Below are positions 1 to 7,076 of a stretch of DNA of 64,000 nt, one piece after another; within the stretch, counting starts at the first letter, position 1; each line of letters opens with the position of its first letter. Location of the stretch: NCBI GenBank assembly GCA_017551515.1, contig JAFZLK010000011.1, forward strand, positions 25,134 to 89,133, read 5' to 3'. The notes beneath the pieces are model-generated. The model saw only the letters and a list, made by a program, of their open reading frames with translations, ran no database searches and had not been told where the DNA came from. The translations under genes were made by a program, and so were the position numbers. This DNA comes from Bacteroidales bacterium (GTDB lineage Bacteria; Bacteroidota; Bacteroidia; Bacteroidales; ML635J-15).

Positions 1-1
1 G

Positions 2-919
2 AACGACTTGGAAGCCGTTCCTGGAGTATTTTTCCAATATACAGGACATTTCGGCAACTTCAATATGATTGCTGGCATCAGGGGCGACTACCACAACCAG
101 TACGGATTCCTGTTCACGCCACGACTGAACCTCAAATACAGCATCAACGAGTACCTTACTCTGCGAGCATCGGCAGGAAGGTCGTTCCGCAAAGCCAACT
201 TGCTGGGCGAAAACTCGTTTCTGCTGGCATCATCACGCAGAATTGTCATTTACGACAACCTCGATATGGAAGAGGCATGGAACTACGGTGCTACATTTTC
301 GGCAAACATACCTATTAAAGACAGGCTCATGAACATCAATGTTGAATACTACCACACCGACTTCGTGAAGCAGATTGTTGCCGATTTCGAAACGCCCAAA
401 GTCGTTGAATTCTACAACTTGCAAGGCAAATCATTCTCCAACACCTACCAGATTGAAGTGTCGTGCGAAGTACTTCACGGATGGGACATTACAGGTGCGT
501 TCCGCTACAACGATGTAAAACAGACGATAGACGATGTGCTTGTCGAATCACCATTGATGAGCCGTTTCAAAGGCTTGCTAACAACTTCGTACCGCACAAA
601 GTTGGAGAAATGGCAGTTCGACTTCACCGCACAGTTCAACGGACCGGGAAGAATACCATCCACCGCTGCCAATCCAGAAGAGTTCCGCCGCGACGACAAG
701 TTCAAGGCATACAACATCTTCAATGCGCAGATTACCAAGTTTTTCAAGCGTTGGAGCATATATGTAGGCGTTGAGAACATTTTCAACTTCACACAGAAAG
801 ACCCGATTATCGCAGTCAGCGACCCGTTTGGCGACTACTTCGACTCTTCACTCATCTGGGGACCGATTGACGGACGCAAATTTTATTTAGGTATAAGGTT
901 TGCTATCGACAAGGATTAG
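2..919 (+). CDS. TonB-dependent outer-membrane receptor, C-terminal part (5' end outside window)
   Basis: The reading frame is open from the first bases of the window, so the gene starts upstream and only about 305 residues of the beta-barrel are visible. The pattern of alternating aromatic/polar strands, the segment RASAGRSFRKANLLGE, and the closing strand DGRKFYLGIRFAIDKD are typical of the last strands of TonB-dependent receptors, which import large or scarce ligands across the outer membrane using TonB energy. The plug domain is not visible, so the ligand cannot be read. An HMA metal-binding protein lies 1.6 kb downstream, and such pairs often occur together, so a metal or metallophore ligand is plausible but is inference. 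Confidence 0.85.
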   Translation, partial: NDLEAVPGVFFQYTGHFGNFNMIAGIRGDYHNQYGFLFTPRLNLKYSINEYLTLRASAGRSFRKANLLGENSFLLASSRRIVIYDNLDMEEAWNYGATFSANIPIKDRLMNINVEYYHTDFVKQIVADFETPKVVEFYNLQGKSFSNTYQIEVSCEVLHGWDITGAFRYNDVKQTIDDVLVESPLMSRFKGLLTTSYRTKLEKWQFDFTAQFNGPGRIPSTAANPEEFRRDDKFKAYNIFNAQITKFFKRWSIYVGVENIFNFTQKDPIIAVSDPFGDYFDSSLIWGPIDGRKFYLGIRFAIDKD

Positions 920-932
920 GAATAGAATACAT

Positions 933-1051
933 ATCGGAAAAGTGTAGTTTTTCAACCTTATTTTTTATGGAAAAGTGTAGTTTTTGAGACTAAAAAATTA
1001 TGGAAAAGTGTAGTTTTTTCTTTGCAATTTATATGGAAAAGTGTATATTTG
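933..1051 (+). repeat. Four 33-bp-spaced direct repeats abutting the ATPase promoter
   Basis: The motif GGAAAAGTGTA occurs at 936, 969, 1002 and 1035, that is with an exact 33-bp period. Copies 1-3 continue as GTGTAGTTTTT. In copy 4 the same position reads GTGTATATTTG, which makes a perfect -7 box. The copies are otherwise embedded in different spacer sequence, so the motif rather than the whole 33 bp is conserved. A spacing of about three helical turns suggests binding sites for a protein on one DNA face. Confidence 0.9.
1021..1051 (+). promoter_or_regulatory. Bacteroidota-type promoter of the first AAA ATPase
   Basis: TTTG (1021-1024), a 19-bp spacer and TATATTTG (1044-1051) match the Bacteroidota -33/-7 pattern. 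The fourth repeat copy occupies the spacer and overlaps the -7 box, so a protein bound there would be expected to block transcription. Confidence 0.75.
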
Positions 1052-1076
1052 CAGCGATAAAAAATATTATAACAAT

Positions 1077-2423
1077 ATGTTTTTCAGAAAAATAACTAAC
1101 ACAATAGAATCATTCCTAAAAAGCAACCAAAAGAAGGTACTTATTATTGATGGTGCAAGACAGGTTGGAAAAACTTTTATCATTCGTCACATTGGGAAGA
1201 ATCTATTTAAAAATTATGTGGAAGTAAACCTTCTTGAGGATTCGGTGGATAAGCGCGTATTTGCCAATGTCAGGTCGGTTGAAGATTTTTATTTTCAACT
1301 GAGTATGTTTGCTGGTTCAAAATTGAAGTCGAAGGACAACACATTGGTTTTTCTTGATGAGATACAAGCATATCCGCATTTGCTAACCCTCTTGAAATTC
1401 ATCAGTCAGGACAATAAGTTTACATACATTGCAAGCGGTTCTCTTCTCGGTGTTACCCTTGCAAGGACTTCATCTATTCCGATGGGCAGCATTGAGGTTT
1501 TGCACATGTACCCGATGGACTTTGAGGAGTTTCTGCTTGCAAATGGGTTTGGCGAGTTTGCAATTGATATGCTTCGCTCAAAATTCCAAAACAACGAAAG
1601 CCTTGACGAAGCAACGCACGAGAAAATGATGGATTTATTCCGTAAATACTTGATTGTAGGTGGATTGCCCGATGCTGTAAAAGCATTTGTAAACAAGAGA
1701 AATGTAGTTTTGGTAAGGAATGTACAAAGTCTGACGCACGAATACTACGCATCTGACGCTTCAAAATATGGCACAGAAAACAAATTGAAAATAAGACGAA
1801 TATACGATATGGTTCCATCAACCTTGGAAAACAAGAAAAAGCGTATCGTTGTAAAGGATGTCGAGGACAAGAAAGGCAAGCGTTTTTCCGACTACGAAGA
1901 CGAATTTGAGTATCTTATTTCGGCTGGAATAACATTGGATGTCAAGGCTATTTCCAGGCCACAATTTCCTCTTATTGAATCAAGCCACAAGAACCTGTTG
2001 AAACTGTATCTCAATGATGTCGGCATACTTACGGGAATACTATACGACACCAACATTCGCTCAATACTTGACGATGTACGAAGCATAAACCTAGGAACTG
2101 TGTATGAATCTGTTGTTGCACAGGAACTAAAAGCACACGGATACAACTTATTCTATTACGACAATAAGAAAAATGGCGAAGTTGACTTCCTAATTGACGA
2201 CTACGACAGCCTTTCTGTGTTGCCAATCGAGGTGAAGTCAGGAAAGGATTACACAGAACATTCCGCACTGAACCATTTTCTTTCGAATCCCAAATATGCA
2301 ATAGACAAGGCATTTGTATTTTCAAACACGCGGGAAATATCTTTCAAAGGAAAAATCACATATCTTCCAATATATTATGTAATGTTTATAAACGCCAAGC
2401 CAAACAGAGAAATATTGCTTTAA
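1077..2423 (+). CDS. AAA ATPase with DUF4143-type C-terminus
   Basis: The product is about 448 residues. Walker A is GARQVGKT, Walker B is LVFLDEI, and the middle segment YLIVGGLPDAV is characteristic of the AAA_14/DUF4143 family. The C-terminal part contains GEVDFLI followed by LPIEVKSGK, a D...ExK arrangement like the PD-(D/E)XK nuclease fold known for DUF4143. A GTG at 1041 would extend the frame but lies inside the promoter, so ATG 1077 is the better start. The gene stands alone between a TonB receptor and an HMA protein. The family's function is poorly defined; ATP binding is well supported, nuclease activity is inference. Confidence 0.85.
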   Translation: MFFRKITNTIESFLKSNQKKVLIIDGARQVGKTFIIRHIGKNLFKNYVEVNLLEDSVDKRVFANVRSVEDFYFQLSMFAGSKLKSKDNTLVFLDEIQAYPHLLTLLKFISQDNKFTYIASGSLLGVTLARTSSIPMGSIEVLHMYPMDFEEFLLANGFGEFAIDMLRSKFQNNESLDEATHEKMMDLFRKYLIVGGLPDAVKAFVNKRNVVLVRNVQSLTHEYYASDASKYGTENKLKIRRIYDMVPSTLENKKKRIVVKDVEDKKGKRFSDYEDEFEYLISAGITLDVKAISRPQFPLIESSHKNLLKLYLNDVGILTGILYDTNIRSILDDVRSINLGTVYESVVAQELKAHGYNLFYYDNKKNGEVDFLIDDYDSLSVLPIEVKSGKDYTEHSALNHFLSNPKYAIDKAFVFSNTREISFKGKITYLPIYYVMFINAKPNREILL

Positions 2424-2509
2424 AGTGTTGGCGCAATTTTTGTCATTGAATAAAAATCATGAAAAAAAACATTAACAAACTAAAAACACATTCGTATCGC
2501 AATTTAAAT

Positions 2510-2517
2510 TAATTTTG
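2510..2517 (+). promoter_or_regulatory. -7 box TAATTTTG upstream of the HMA protein
   Basis: TAATTTTG ends 21 bp before the ATG at 2539. No clear TTTG -33 element was seen. It indicates that the HMA gene can be transcribed independently of the ATPase. Confidence 0.5.
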
Positions 2518-2538
2518 TAACTCATAAATTTTAAGACA

Positions 2539-3045
2539 ATGAAAAAGAACATTTTAATTTTAGTATTGGCATTGTTGCTCGGAATAGGCAACGCATTTGC
2601 ACAGGAACAGAAGGTAGCAAAGCAGAACGAAAAGATTTCGGAAGTCATTTTGTCAACCGAAATGCACTGCCAGAATTGCGCCGACAAGGTTGCTAAGCAG
2701 TTGGCATACACCAAGGGTGTTATCGATGTGCAGGCAAATCACGAAAAGAACGCCGTGTATATCAAATACCGTAACGACCGCACCGACACCGAAAAGTTGA
2801 TTGCATCGCTCAAGGAAATCGGCTATGACGCAAAAGTTTTCAACGCTGGACACCAGTGCCCACACGCAAAGAATGGCGCTTGCTGCGGTAATCACGCTGG
2901 ATGCAACCACGCACAAGAAGCACAAAAATCTTCAGGATGCAATGGAAATCATTCAGGTTGCAACCATGGACAGGAAGCACAGAAAGCTTCTGGATGCAAC
3001 GGCAACCATACCGAATGCCAGCACAAGCACGAAGAAAAGAAATAA
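2539..3045 (+). CDS. Exported HMA-domain metal-binding protein with Cys/His-rich tail
   Basis: The 168-residue product has a signal peptide (MKKNILILVLALLLGIGNAFA), then an HMA fold at about residues 33-100 with the metal-binding loop MHCQNC, as in copper chaperones and the N-termini of CopA ATPases. From about residue 105 the tail consists of imperfect repeats of the kind GCNGNHSGCNHGQEAQK, rich in Cys and His, which should bind further metal ions. The protein is probably periplasmic and sequesters or delivers a soft metal such as copper or zinc; the metal is inference. It is followed by a strong terminator. Its likely partner is the TonB receptor upstream of the inserted ATPase gene. Confidence 0.85.
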   Translation: MKKNILILVLALLLGIGNAFAQEQKVAKQNEKISEVILSTEMHCQNCADKVAKQLAYTKGVIDVQANHEKNAVYIKYRNDRTDTEKLIASLKEIGYDAKVFNAGHQCPHAKNGACCGNHAGCNHAQEAQKSSGCNGNHSGCNHGQEAQKASGCNGNHTECQHKHEEKK

Positions 3046-3053
3046 CAAAACAT

Positions 3054-3087
3054 AAAAATGCGGGTGATTTCATCCGCATTTTTTTTC
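3054..3087 (+). terminator. Rho-independent terminator after the HMA gene
   Basis: The stem ATGCGGGTGA/TCATCCGCAT with a short loop is followed by a run of eight T. Confidence 0.8.
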
Positions 3088-3089
3088 AA

Positions 3090-3452
3090 ATGAAAGCAAC
3101 CTTTAGAATATTATCGCTTTGCCTTACACTTCTGATTCTCACCAGAAGCGCATCGCTGTATGCATTCTACACAAACGAAGATGCATTCGCGAGCAAAAAG
3201 CAAAAAGCGGAACTGCTGGTTGCACAAAATGATAACTTTACCCTTGTCATCTCCGACAGGACTAAAGTCATCGACAACAGTCAGCCACAGAAAAACAAAA
3301 TTTTCTATTCGGGCATCGATACTAAATGCCTGATTGAAAAAGAATCCACACAAACACAAAATGCAAAATCAGCAATTTTCCTCACTACCACAGAGAACAA
3401 GCTGATTTTCAAGGAGCATTTCCTAACATTTCCATTTCATAATTTTTACTGA
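3090..3452 (+). CDS. Putative small exported protein of unknown function
   Basis: A 120-residue frame starts at ATG 3090 with a hydrophobic signal-like stretch (FRILSLCLTLLILTRSASLYA) followed by a polar, serine- and lysine-rich region and no recognised domain. An upstream in-frame start at 2901 exists but lies inside the HMA gene and is rejected. The start sits immediately behind the HMA terminator and no promoter was found, so expression is uncertain. It could be a real secreted protein or a chance frame. Confidence 0.4.
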   Translation: MKATFRILSLCLTLLILTRSASLYAFYTNEDAFASKKQKAELLVAQNDNFTLVISDRTKVIDNSQPQKNKIFYSGIDTKCLIEKESTQTQNAKSAIFLTTTENKLIFKEHFLTFPFHNFY

Positions 3453-3474
3453 TAAGTAAAAGACAATAGTCGCA

Positions 3475-3530
3475 CCCTTCGACAGGCTCAGGAAGCGCTT
3501 TGAGTCATGCTGAACTTGTTTCAGCATCTG
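3475..3530. repeat. REP-like intergenic repeat pair
   Basis: Two short elements lie next to each other: CCCTTCGACAGGCTCAGG (3475-3492) and a palindromic unit at 3504-3530 with the core TGCTGAACTTGTTTCAGCA. A close relative of the second, with CCTGAACTTGTTTCAGG, sits in the alaS terminator at 9734-9760. Both resemble dispersed palindromic repeats seen between genes in many Bacteroidota. Confidence 0.7.
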
Positions 3531-3573
3531 GTCTATATTTTTCATTAATCAATTAATATAAAAACAATTAGAA

Positions 3574-4026
3574 ATGGACAGCAATATAATTTTAGGAATC
3601 GTAATAACGATAGTAGTAATTATCCCAGTAGTGATTTTAGCGACCTCGGGAAAAAGAAAGCACAAGATAGCAATACGCAAGTTCACAAAATTCGCGACAG
3701 CCAACGAACTTGTAATCAATGAATTTGACAGTTGTGACTTGGGAATCATCGGCATCGACAGCAATGCCAAGAAACTTGCATACATGCAAAAAGGCAAGGA
3801 CTGCATCATCATTGACCTGCACGATGCAAAAAGTTGCAACAGCCGCACCTCGCCAAAAACAATCAACGGCGAATCAATCGACAAATTAATCATAGACATC
3901 GAGTTGAAGGAAGGCAACGGCACAAAGTTCCTCCCGCTTTTCACATCGGAAAACAAGCTTGCATTGGACAACGAGCAGAACATAACCGAAAAATGGCGCA
4001 AAATCATCGCATCAAATCTAGCGTAA
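3574..4026 (+). CDS. Single-pass membrane protein of unknown function
   Basis: The 150-residue product begins with one transmembrane helix (residues 5-24, rich in I and V), then a basic KRKHK stop-transfer segment and a soluble domain of about 120 residues with predicted alternating strands. I do not recognise the soluble domain. The positive residues after the helix place it in the cytoplasm. The gene is monocistronic, bounded by repeats upstream and by a strong terminator at 4040-4068. Confidence 0.7.
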   Translation: MDSNIILGIVITIVVIIPVVILATSGKRKHKIAIRKFTKFATANELVINEFDSCDLGIIGIDSNAKKLAYMQKGKDCIIIDLHDAKSCNSRTSPKTINGESIDKLIIDIELKEGNGTKFLPLFTSENKLALDNEQNITEKWRKIIASNLA

Positions 4027-4039
4027 GCAAAACAAAACG

Positions 4040-4068
4040 AAGAGCGGACATTTGTTCGCTCTTTTTTA
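4040..4068 (+). terminator. Rho-independent terminator
   Basis: AGAGCGgACA pairs with TGTtCGCTCT and is followed by T6. Confidence 0.8.
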
Positions 4069-4089
4069 TTCCATATCGCAAAAAAGCAT

Positions 4090-4097
4090 TACCTTTG
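4090..4097 (+). promoter_or_regulatory. -7 box TACCTTTG for the 4.1-5.8 kb operon
   Basis: The TAnnTTTG match ends 14 bp before the lipoprotein ATG at 4112, giving a very short leader. No clear -33 element was seen. Confidence 0.55.
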
Positions 4098-4111
4098 GCA
4101 AAATTTACAAA

Positions 4112-4597
4112 ATGCGCAAGCATCTAATAACATATATGATTCTACTTGGACTTGCATCGACAATAATGCCATCATGCAAGCAAGAGGAAGAATATCCAGA
4201 CGAGCCGACCGTGAGTTTCAAGGAATTTACCTTTGCCGACACCGTATTGTTAGGCAACACCGTAAAGCGCGGAACACTCACCTTCTCGTTCACCGATGGA
4301 GACGGCGACATTGGCTTCGACACAGTACAACCAAGGCAAAATACCATATTCATGACCAAGCACAAAATGAAAGACAATGTGCTTACGCAAATGGATTTGC
4401 TTGTCGACCTCGACTACTTTGTAGAACGCATATACGACGATGACAAAAAACACGCAATTAGCGGAGACATCAAAATCGAAGACCTCAACGAATACGCCAT
4501 GTCGTTCGGCGATACTATAATGTACAAGTTCTACATCGTTGACCGCGCAGGCAACCACAGCAACACCGACAGCACAGGGCTGATAATAGTCAAGTAA
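4112..4597 (+). CDS. Putative lipoprotein
   Basis: ATG 4112 gives a 161-residue product with a lipoprotein signal peptide whose lipobox-like end is STIMPSC (Cys at about residue 21), followed by an acidic region and a beta-rich domain containing SFTDGDGDIGFDT. That segment resembles domains found in Bacteroidota surface lipoproteins, but I cannot assign a function. A longer frame from 4052 would include the promoter and terminator and is not used. The AlaX-like gene follows 17 bp downstream, so the two may share a transcript. Confidence 0.7.
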   Translation: MRKHLITYMILLGLASTIMPSCKQEEEYPDEPTVSFKEFTFADTVLLGNTVKRGTLTFSFTDGDGDIGFDTVQPRQNTIFMTKHKMKDNVLTQMDLLVDLDYFVERIYDDDKKHAISGDIKIEDLNEYAMSFGDTIMYKFYIVDRAGNHSNTDSTGLIIVK

Positions 4598-4614
4598 GAA
4601 TTCAATATTTTTAT

Positions 4615-5091
4615 ATGGAAGAACCCACACTCAACGCACACAACAAGGACGAATTTCCGCCAGCACATACCGCCGAGCACATTCTAAACCAGACAATGGT
4701 GCGCACCTTCGGCTGCGCACGTTCGCGCATAAACCACATCGAACGCAAGAAAAGCAAGTGCAACTACGACCTCAACTTCTGTCCCACCGAAGAGCAGATT
4801 CGTGCCGTGGAAGCCAAGGTGAACGAAATTATCTCGCAGGACTTGCCTGTGGTTACAAAATTCGTCTCACGCAATGAACTTCCACCGTCAATCGACATAA
4901 GCCGTCTGCCCAACGATGCCAGCGAAACACTTCGCCTTGTATATGTGGGCGACTACGACGTGTGCCCCTGCCTTGGCAACCATGTGAAAAGCACCGCTGA
5001 AATCGGTAGCTTCCGCATAACAAGCACTAGCTACAACGAAGGCATTTTTAGAATAGTATTCCGCGTTTCACCAGCAAATATGGAGGAATAA
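4615..5091 (+). CDS. AlaX-like alanyl-tRNA editing protein
   Basis: The 158-residue protein carries HTAEHIL (residues about 18-24, the HxxxH zinc pair) and, near residue 121, CPCLGNHV, which supplies the Cys and His of the second half of the site. These are the metal-binding motifs of the tRNA_SAD editing domain shared by AlaRS, ThrRS and free AlaX proteins, which hydrolyse mischarged Ser- or Gly-tRNA(Ala). It lacks the AlaRS catalytic core, so it would act in trans. The methyltransferase gene starts 2 bp after its stop. alaS lies 2 kb away on the same strand. Confidence 0.8.
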   Translation: MEEPTLNAHNKDEFPPAHTAEHILNQTMVRTFGCARSRINHIERKKSKCNYDLNFCPTEEQIRAVEAKVNEIISQDLPVVTKFVSRNELPPSIDISRLPNDASETLRLVYVGDYDVCPCLGNHVKSTAEIGSFRITSTSYNEGIFRIVFRVSPANMEE

Positions 5092-5093
5092 CA

Positions 5094-5819
5094 ATGAAAA
5101 ACAACACCGAGGAACATGCCGACGTTTTCGGACTTTGCCTTAAGGCCTACCAAGAAGGCGACAAGAAAGCAAAAATCACCGTCCGCACCGACATTGCCGA
5201 AACCGACTATTTGCCCGCCGACTACCTTTTCCGAGGATTCGACGAAATGCCCGAACACGAAAAAGCAGCCCTGCTCGAAACCAAAGGCAAAGTGCTTGAC
5301 ATTGGTGCCTGCGCCGGATCGCACTCGCTATACCTGCAAGACAAAGGCTTCGATGTAACCGCCCTCGACATTTCGGAGGGCTGTTGCGAAGTAATGCAAA
5401 AACGAGGAATAAAAAAGGTTGTGTGCAAAAACATTTTCGACTACAACGAACAGAAGTTCGACACCATCTTCCTGCTAATGAACGGCATAGGCATGGCTGG
5501 CACCTTGCCCGAACTGCCACGACTTCTCTCCCACCTGAAATCGCTACTAAACGATGGCGGACAAATTGTCTTCGATTCATCCGACTTGCAGTACCTATAT
5601 TTGGAAGACGACGGCTCGATGAATATTCCACTTGGCGGTCGCTACTACGGCGAACTCGTGTACGACATTTCATTCCACAGACAGCGCTCAGGCAAATTCA
5701 ACTGGTTCTTTGCCGACCCGTATTCCGTTGAGGATTACGCCGCACAATGCGGTTTGAAAATGGAATTCATTCGCGCTGGCGAACACTACGACTATTCAGC
5801 AAGGCTGACGGTAGAATAA
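5094..5819 (+). CDS. Class I SAM-dependent methyltransferase
   Basis: The 241-residue product has motif I LDIGACAGSHSLYL at about residue 65, then VTALDISEGCCEVM (acidic end of strand 2), and FDTIFLLMNGIGM as motif IV. This is the Rossmann-type SAM methyltransferase fold. The substrate is not evident; the GIGMAGTLPELP and DGGQIVFDSSDLQY segments resemble small-molecule or quinone-type methylases. It is the last gene of the run starting at 4112 and is followed by repetitive DNA. Confidence 0.75.
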   Translation: MKNNTEEHADVFGLCLKAYQEGDKKAKITVRTDIAETDYLPADYLFRGFDEMPEHEKAALLETKGKVLDIGACAGSHSLYLQDKGFDVTALDISEGCCEVMQKRGIKKVVCKNIFDYNEQKFDTIFLLMNGIGMAGTLPELPRLLSHLKSLLNDGGQIVFDSSDLQYLYLEDDGSMNIPLGGRYYGELVYDISFHRQRSGKFNWFFADPYSVEDYAAQCGLKMEFIRAGEHYDYSARLTVE

Positions 5820-5965
5820 GCTGAAAGGCGAAAAGGCTGACAGGCTTGAAGGCCAAAAGCCTAACAGTCTAACTGTCCAAAAGGCTAAAAGAAGAAAAGA
5901 CTAAAAGGCTGAAAGGCTAAAAGTTCCAAAGCCGTCTTCAAGACTTTAAGACTTTGAGACTTCAA
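5820..5965. repeat. AAAGGCT-type repetitive intergenic sequence
   Basis: The stretch is built from imperfect AGGCTGAAAGGCTAAAAG units followed by AAGACTTTAAGACTTTGAGA units. Bases 5906-5963 are nearly identical to 19049-19106, so this is a dispersed element rather than local slippage alone. Confidence 0.7.
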
Positions 5966-5983
5966 GCCCAGAACTTGCGAAGC

Positions 5984-6961
5984 CTAATCAAACGACACTC
6001 CTGTGTAGTTCGCAGCCTCAATCATTGCTCTATATTCGTCTGCAGTAGGAGTAATCATATATCGAAGCGGATTTACCTGCTTGCCATAGATAAGCACCTC
6101 ATAATGCAAGTGCGGACCTGTTGACATACCTGTACTTCCAACCTTGCCAATAAGTTCTCCTCGTTTTACATACTGACCTTTCTTTACAAGAATCTTGCTC
6201 AAGTGAGCATATCTCGACGAAAGTCCGTCAACCTTATGGTCGATTTCAACCATATTGCCATACCCGTTATTGTTGCCATCTGCGGTAACTACAACGCCAT
6301 CACCAGCGGCATAAACTGGCGTACCTGCAGAGGCATTCATGTCGATACCAGTGTGCATACGCAAGAAATGAAGCACTGGGTGCATACGGTAACCAAAATA
6401 CGAACCTATACTAGTCAAGTCTCCTGGACGAATAGGCTGGAATACAGGCAATGAAGAACTTACCTTTTCGCGGTGCTTTATTTCGTCCAATATTGTAATG
6501 TACGACATGCTTTGCACATTCATCTTCGACTCAATGCGGTCAAGTTTCTTGGCTACACTTTTTACAAGGTCTGAAGTTTCATAGCCATCGTATTTTGAAT
6601 AAGCATCTGAACCTCCAGTACCAGCATTGCGAATTGTGCAAGGTATGGAATCTTGTTCGAAAATAGAGCGGTAGATATAGTTGTCGCGTTTCGCCATTTC
6701 GTTCAGAAGACTGTCGCTCTGTTCCAAACGGCGGCTCATCTCCTTGAAATTCTTCTCCAGATACTCGTTTTCGGAACGTAAATATCGCTCTTCGGGAGAT
6801 TCAAAAACAACTATATACAGGAACATTATAACTGCACCAAATATCAAAGATGAAATCGTGTACGGAATCATTCTCACAAGGAACTTCTTGAAACTGAATT
6901 TCACCTCCTCGTACTGCAACGACTCGCGGTTGAACTTGTATTTTTTCTTAAACAATTTCAT
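5984..6961 (-). CDS. Membrane-anchored M23 (LytM) peptidase
   Basis: Starting at ATG 6961 gives 325 residues. A cytoplasmic basic stretch is followed by one transmembrane helix (about residues 30-52), a periplasmic coiled coil (about 60-160) and a C-terminal M23 domain. The zinc ligands are visible in RMHPV/HTGIDM and GPHLHYE. With a complete active site it should be a peptidoglycan endopeptidase, most likely cleaving stem-peptide cross-bridges during growth or division. The layout resembles the inner-membrane LytM proteins of Bacteroidota. A start at 6997 would precede the promoter-proximal sequence and is not needed. It is divergent from alaS. Confidence 0.9.
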   Translation of the reverse strand: MKLFKKKYKFNRESLQYEEVKFSFKKFLVRMIPYTISSLIFGAVIMFLYIVVFESPEERYLRSENEYLEKNFKEMSRRLEQSDSLLNEMAKRDNYIYRSIFEQDSIPCTIRNAGTGGSDAYSKYDGYETSDLVKSVAKKLDRIESKMNVQSMSYITILDEIKHREKVSSSLPVFQPIRPGDLTSIGSYFGYRMHPVLHFLRMHTGIDMNASAGTPVYAAGDGVVVTADGNNNGYGNMVEIDHKVDGLSSRYAHLSKILVKKGQYVKRGELIGKVGSTGMSTGPHLHYEVLIYGKQVNPLRYMITPTADEYRAMIEAANYTGVSFD

Positions 6962-6994
6962 CTTTTGATGATGAGTTTTTAACAAAAAACGGTG

Positions 6995-7025
6995 CAAAGT
7001 TAATAATATTATCTAATTTTGCAAA
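6995..7025 (-). promoter_or_regulatory. Promoter of the M23 peptidase gene
   Basis: On the minus strand TTTG (7025-7022), a 19-bp spacer and TAACTTTG (7002-6995) form a full Bacteroidota promoter. Confidence 0.7.
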
Positions 7026-7076
7026 ATTTTTGAAACATAACATAAATTTAACATTGATTATCAATTCATTAACAAA

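Noticed and set aside
933..1051. CRISPR array
   Set aside because: The repeated motif is only about 16 bp, spacers are too short, there are four copies and no cas genes; the last copy is part of a promoter.
1041..1076. GTG start for the first ATPase
   Set aside because: The GTG lies inside the fourth repeat and the -7 box, so it would precede the transcription start.
2901..3089. Longer start for the small exported protein at 3090
   Set aside because: The upstream part overlaps the HMA gene in another frame and crosses its terminator.
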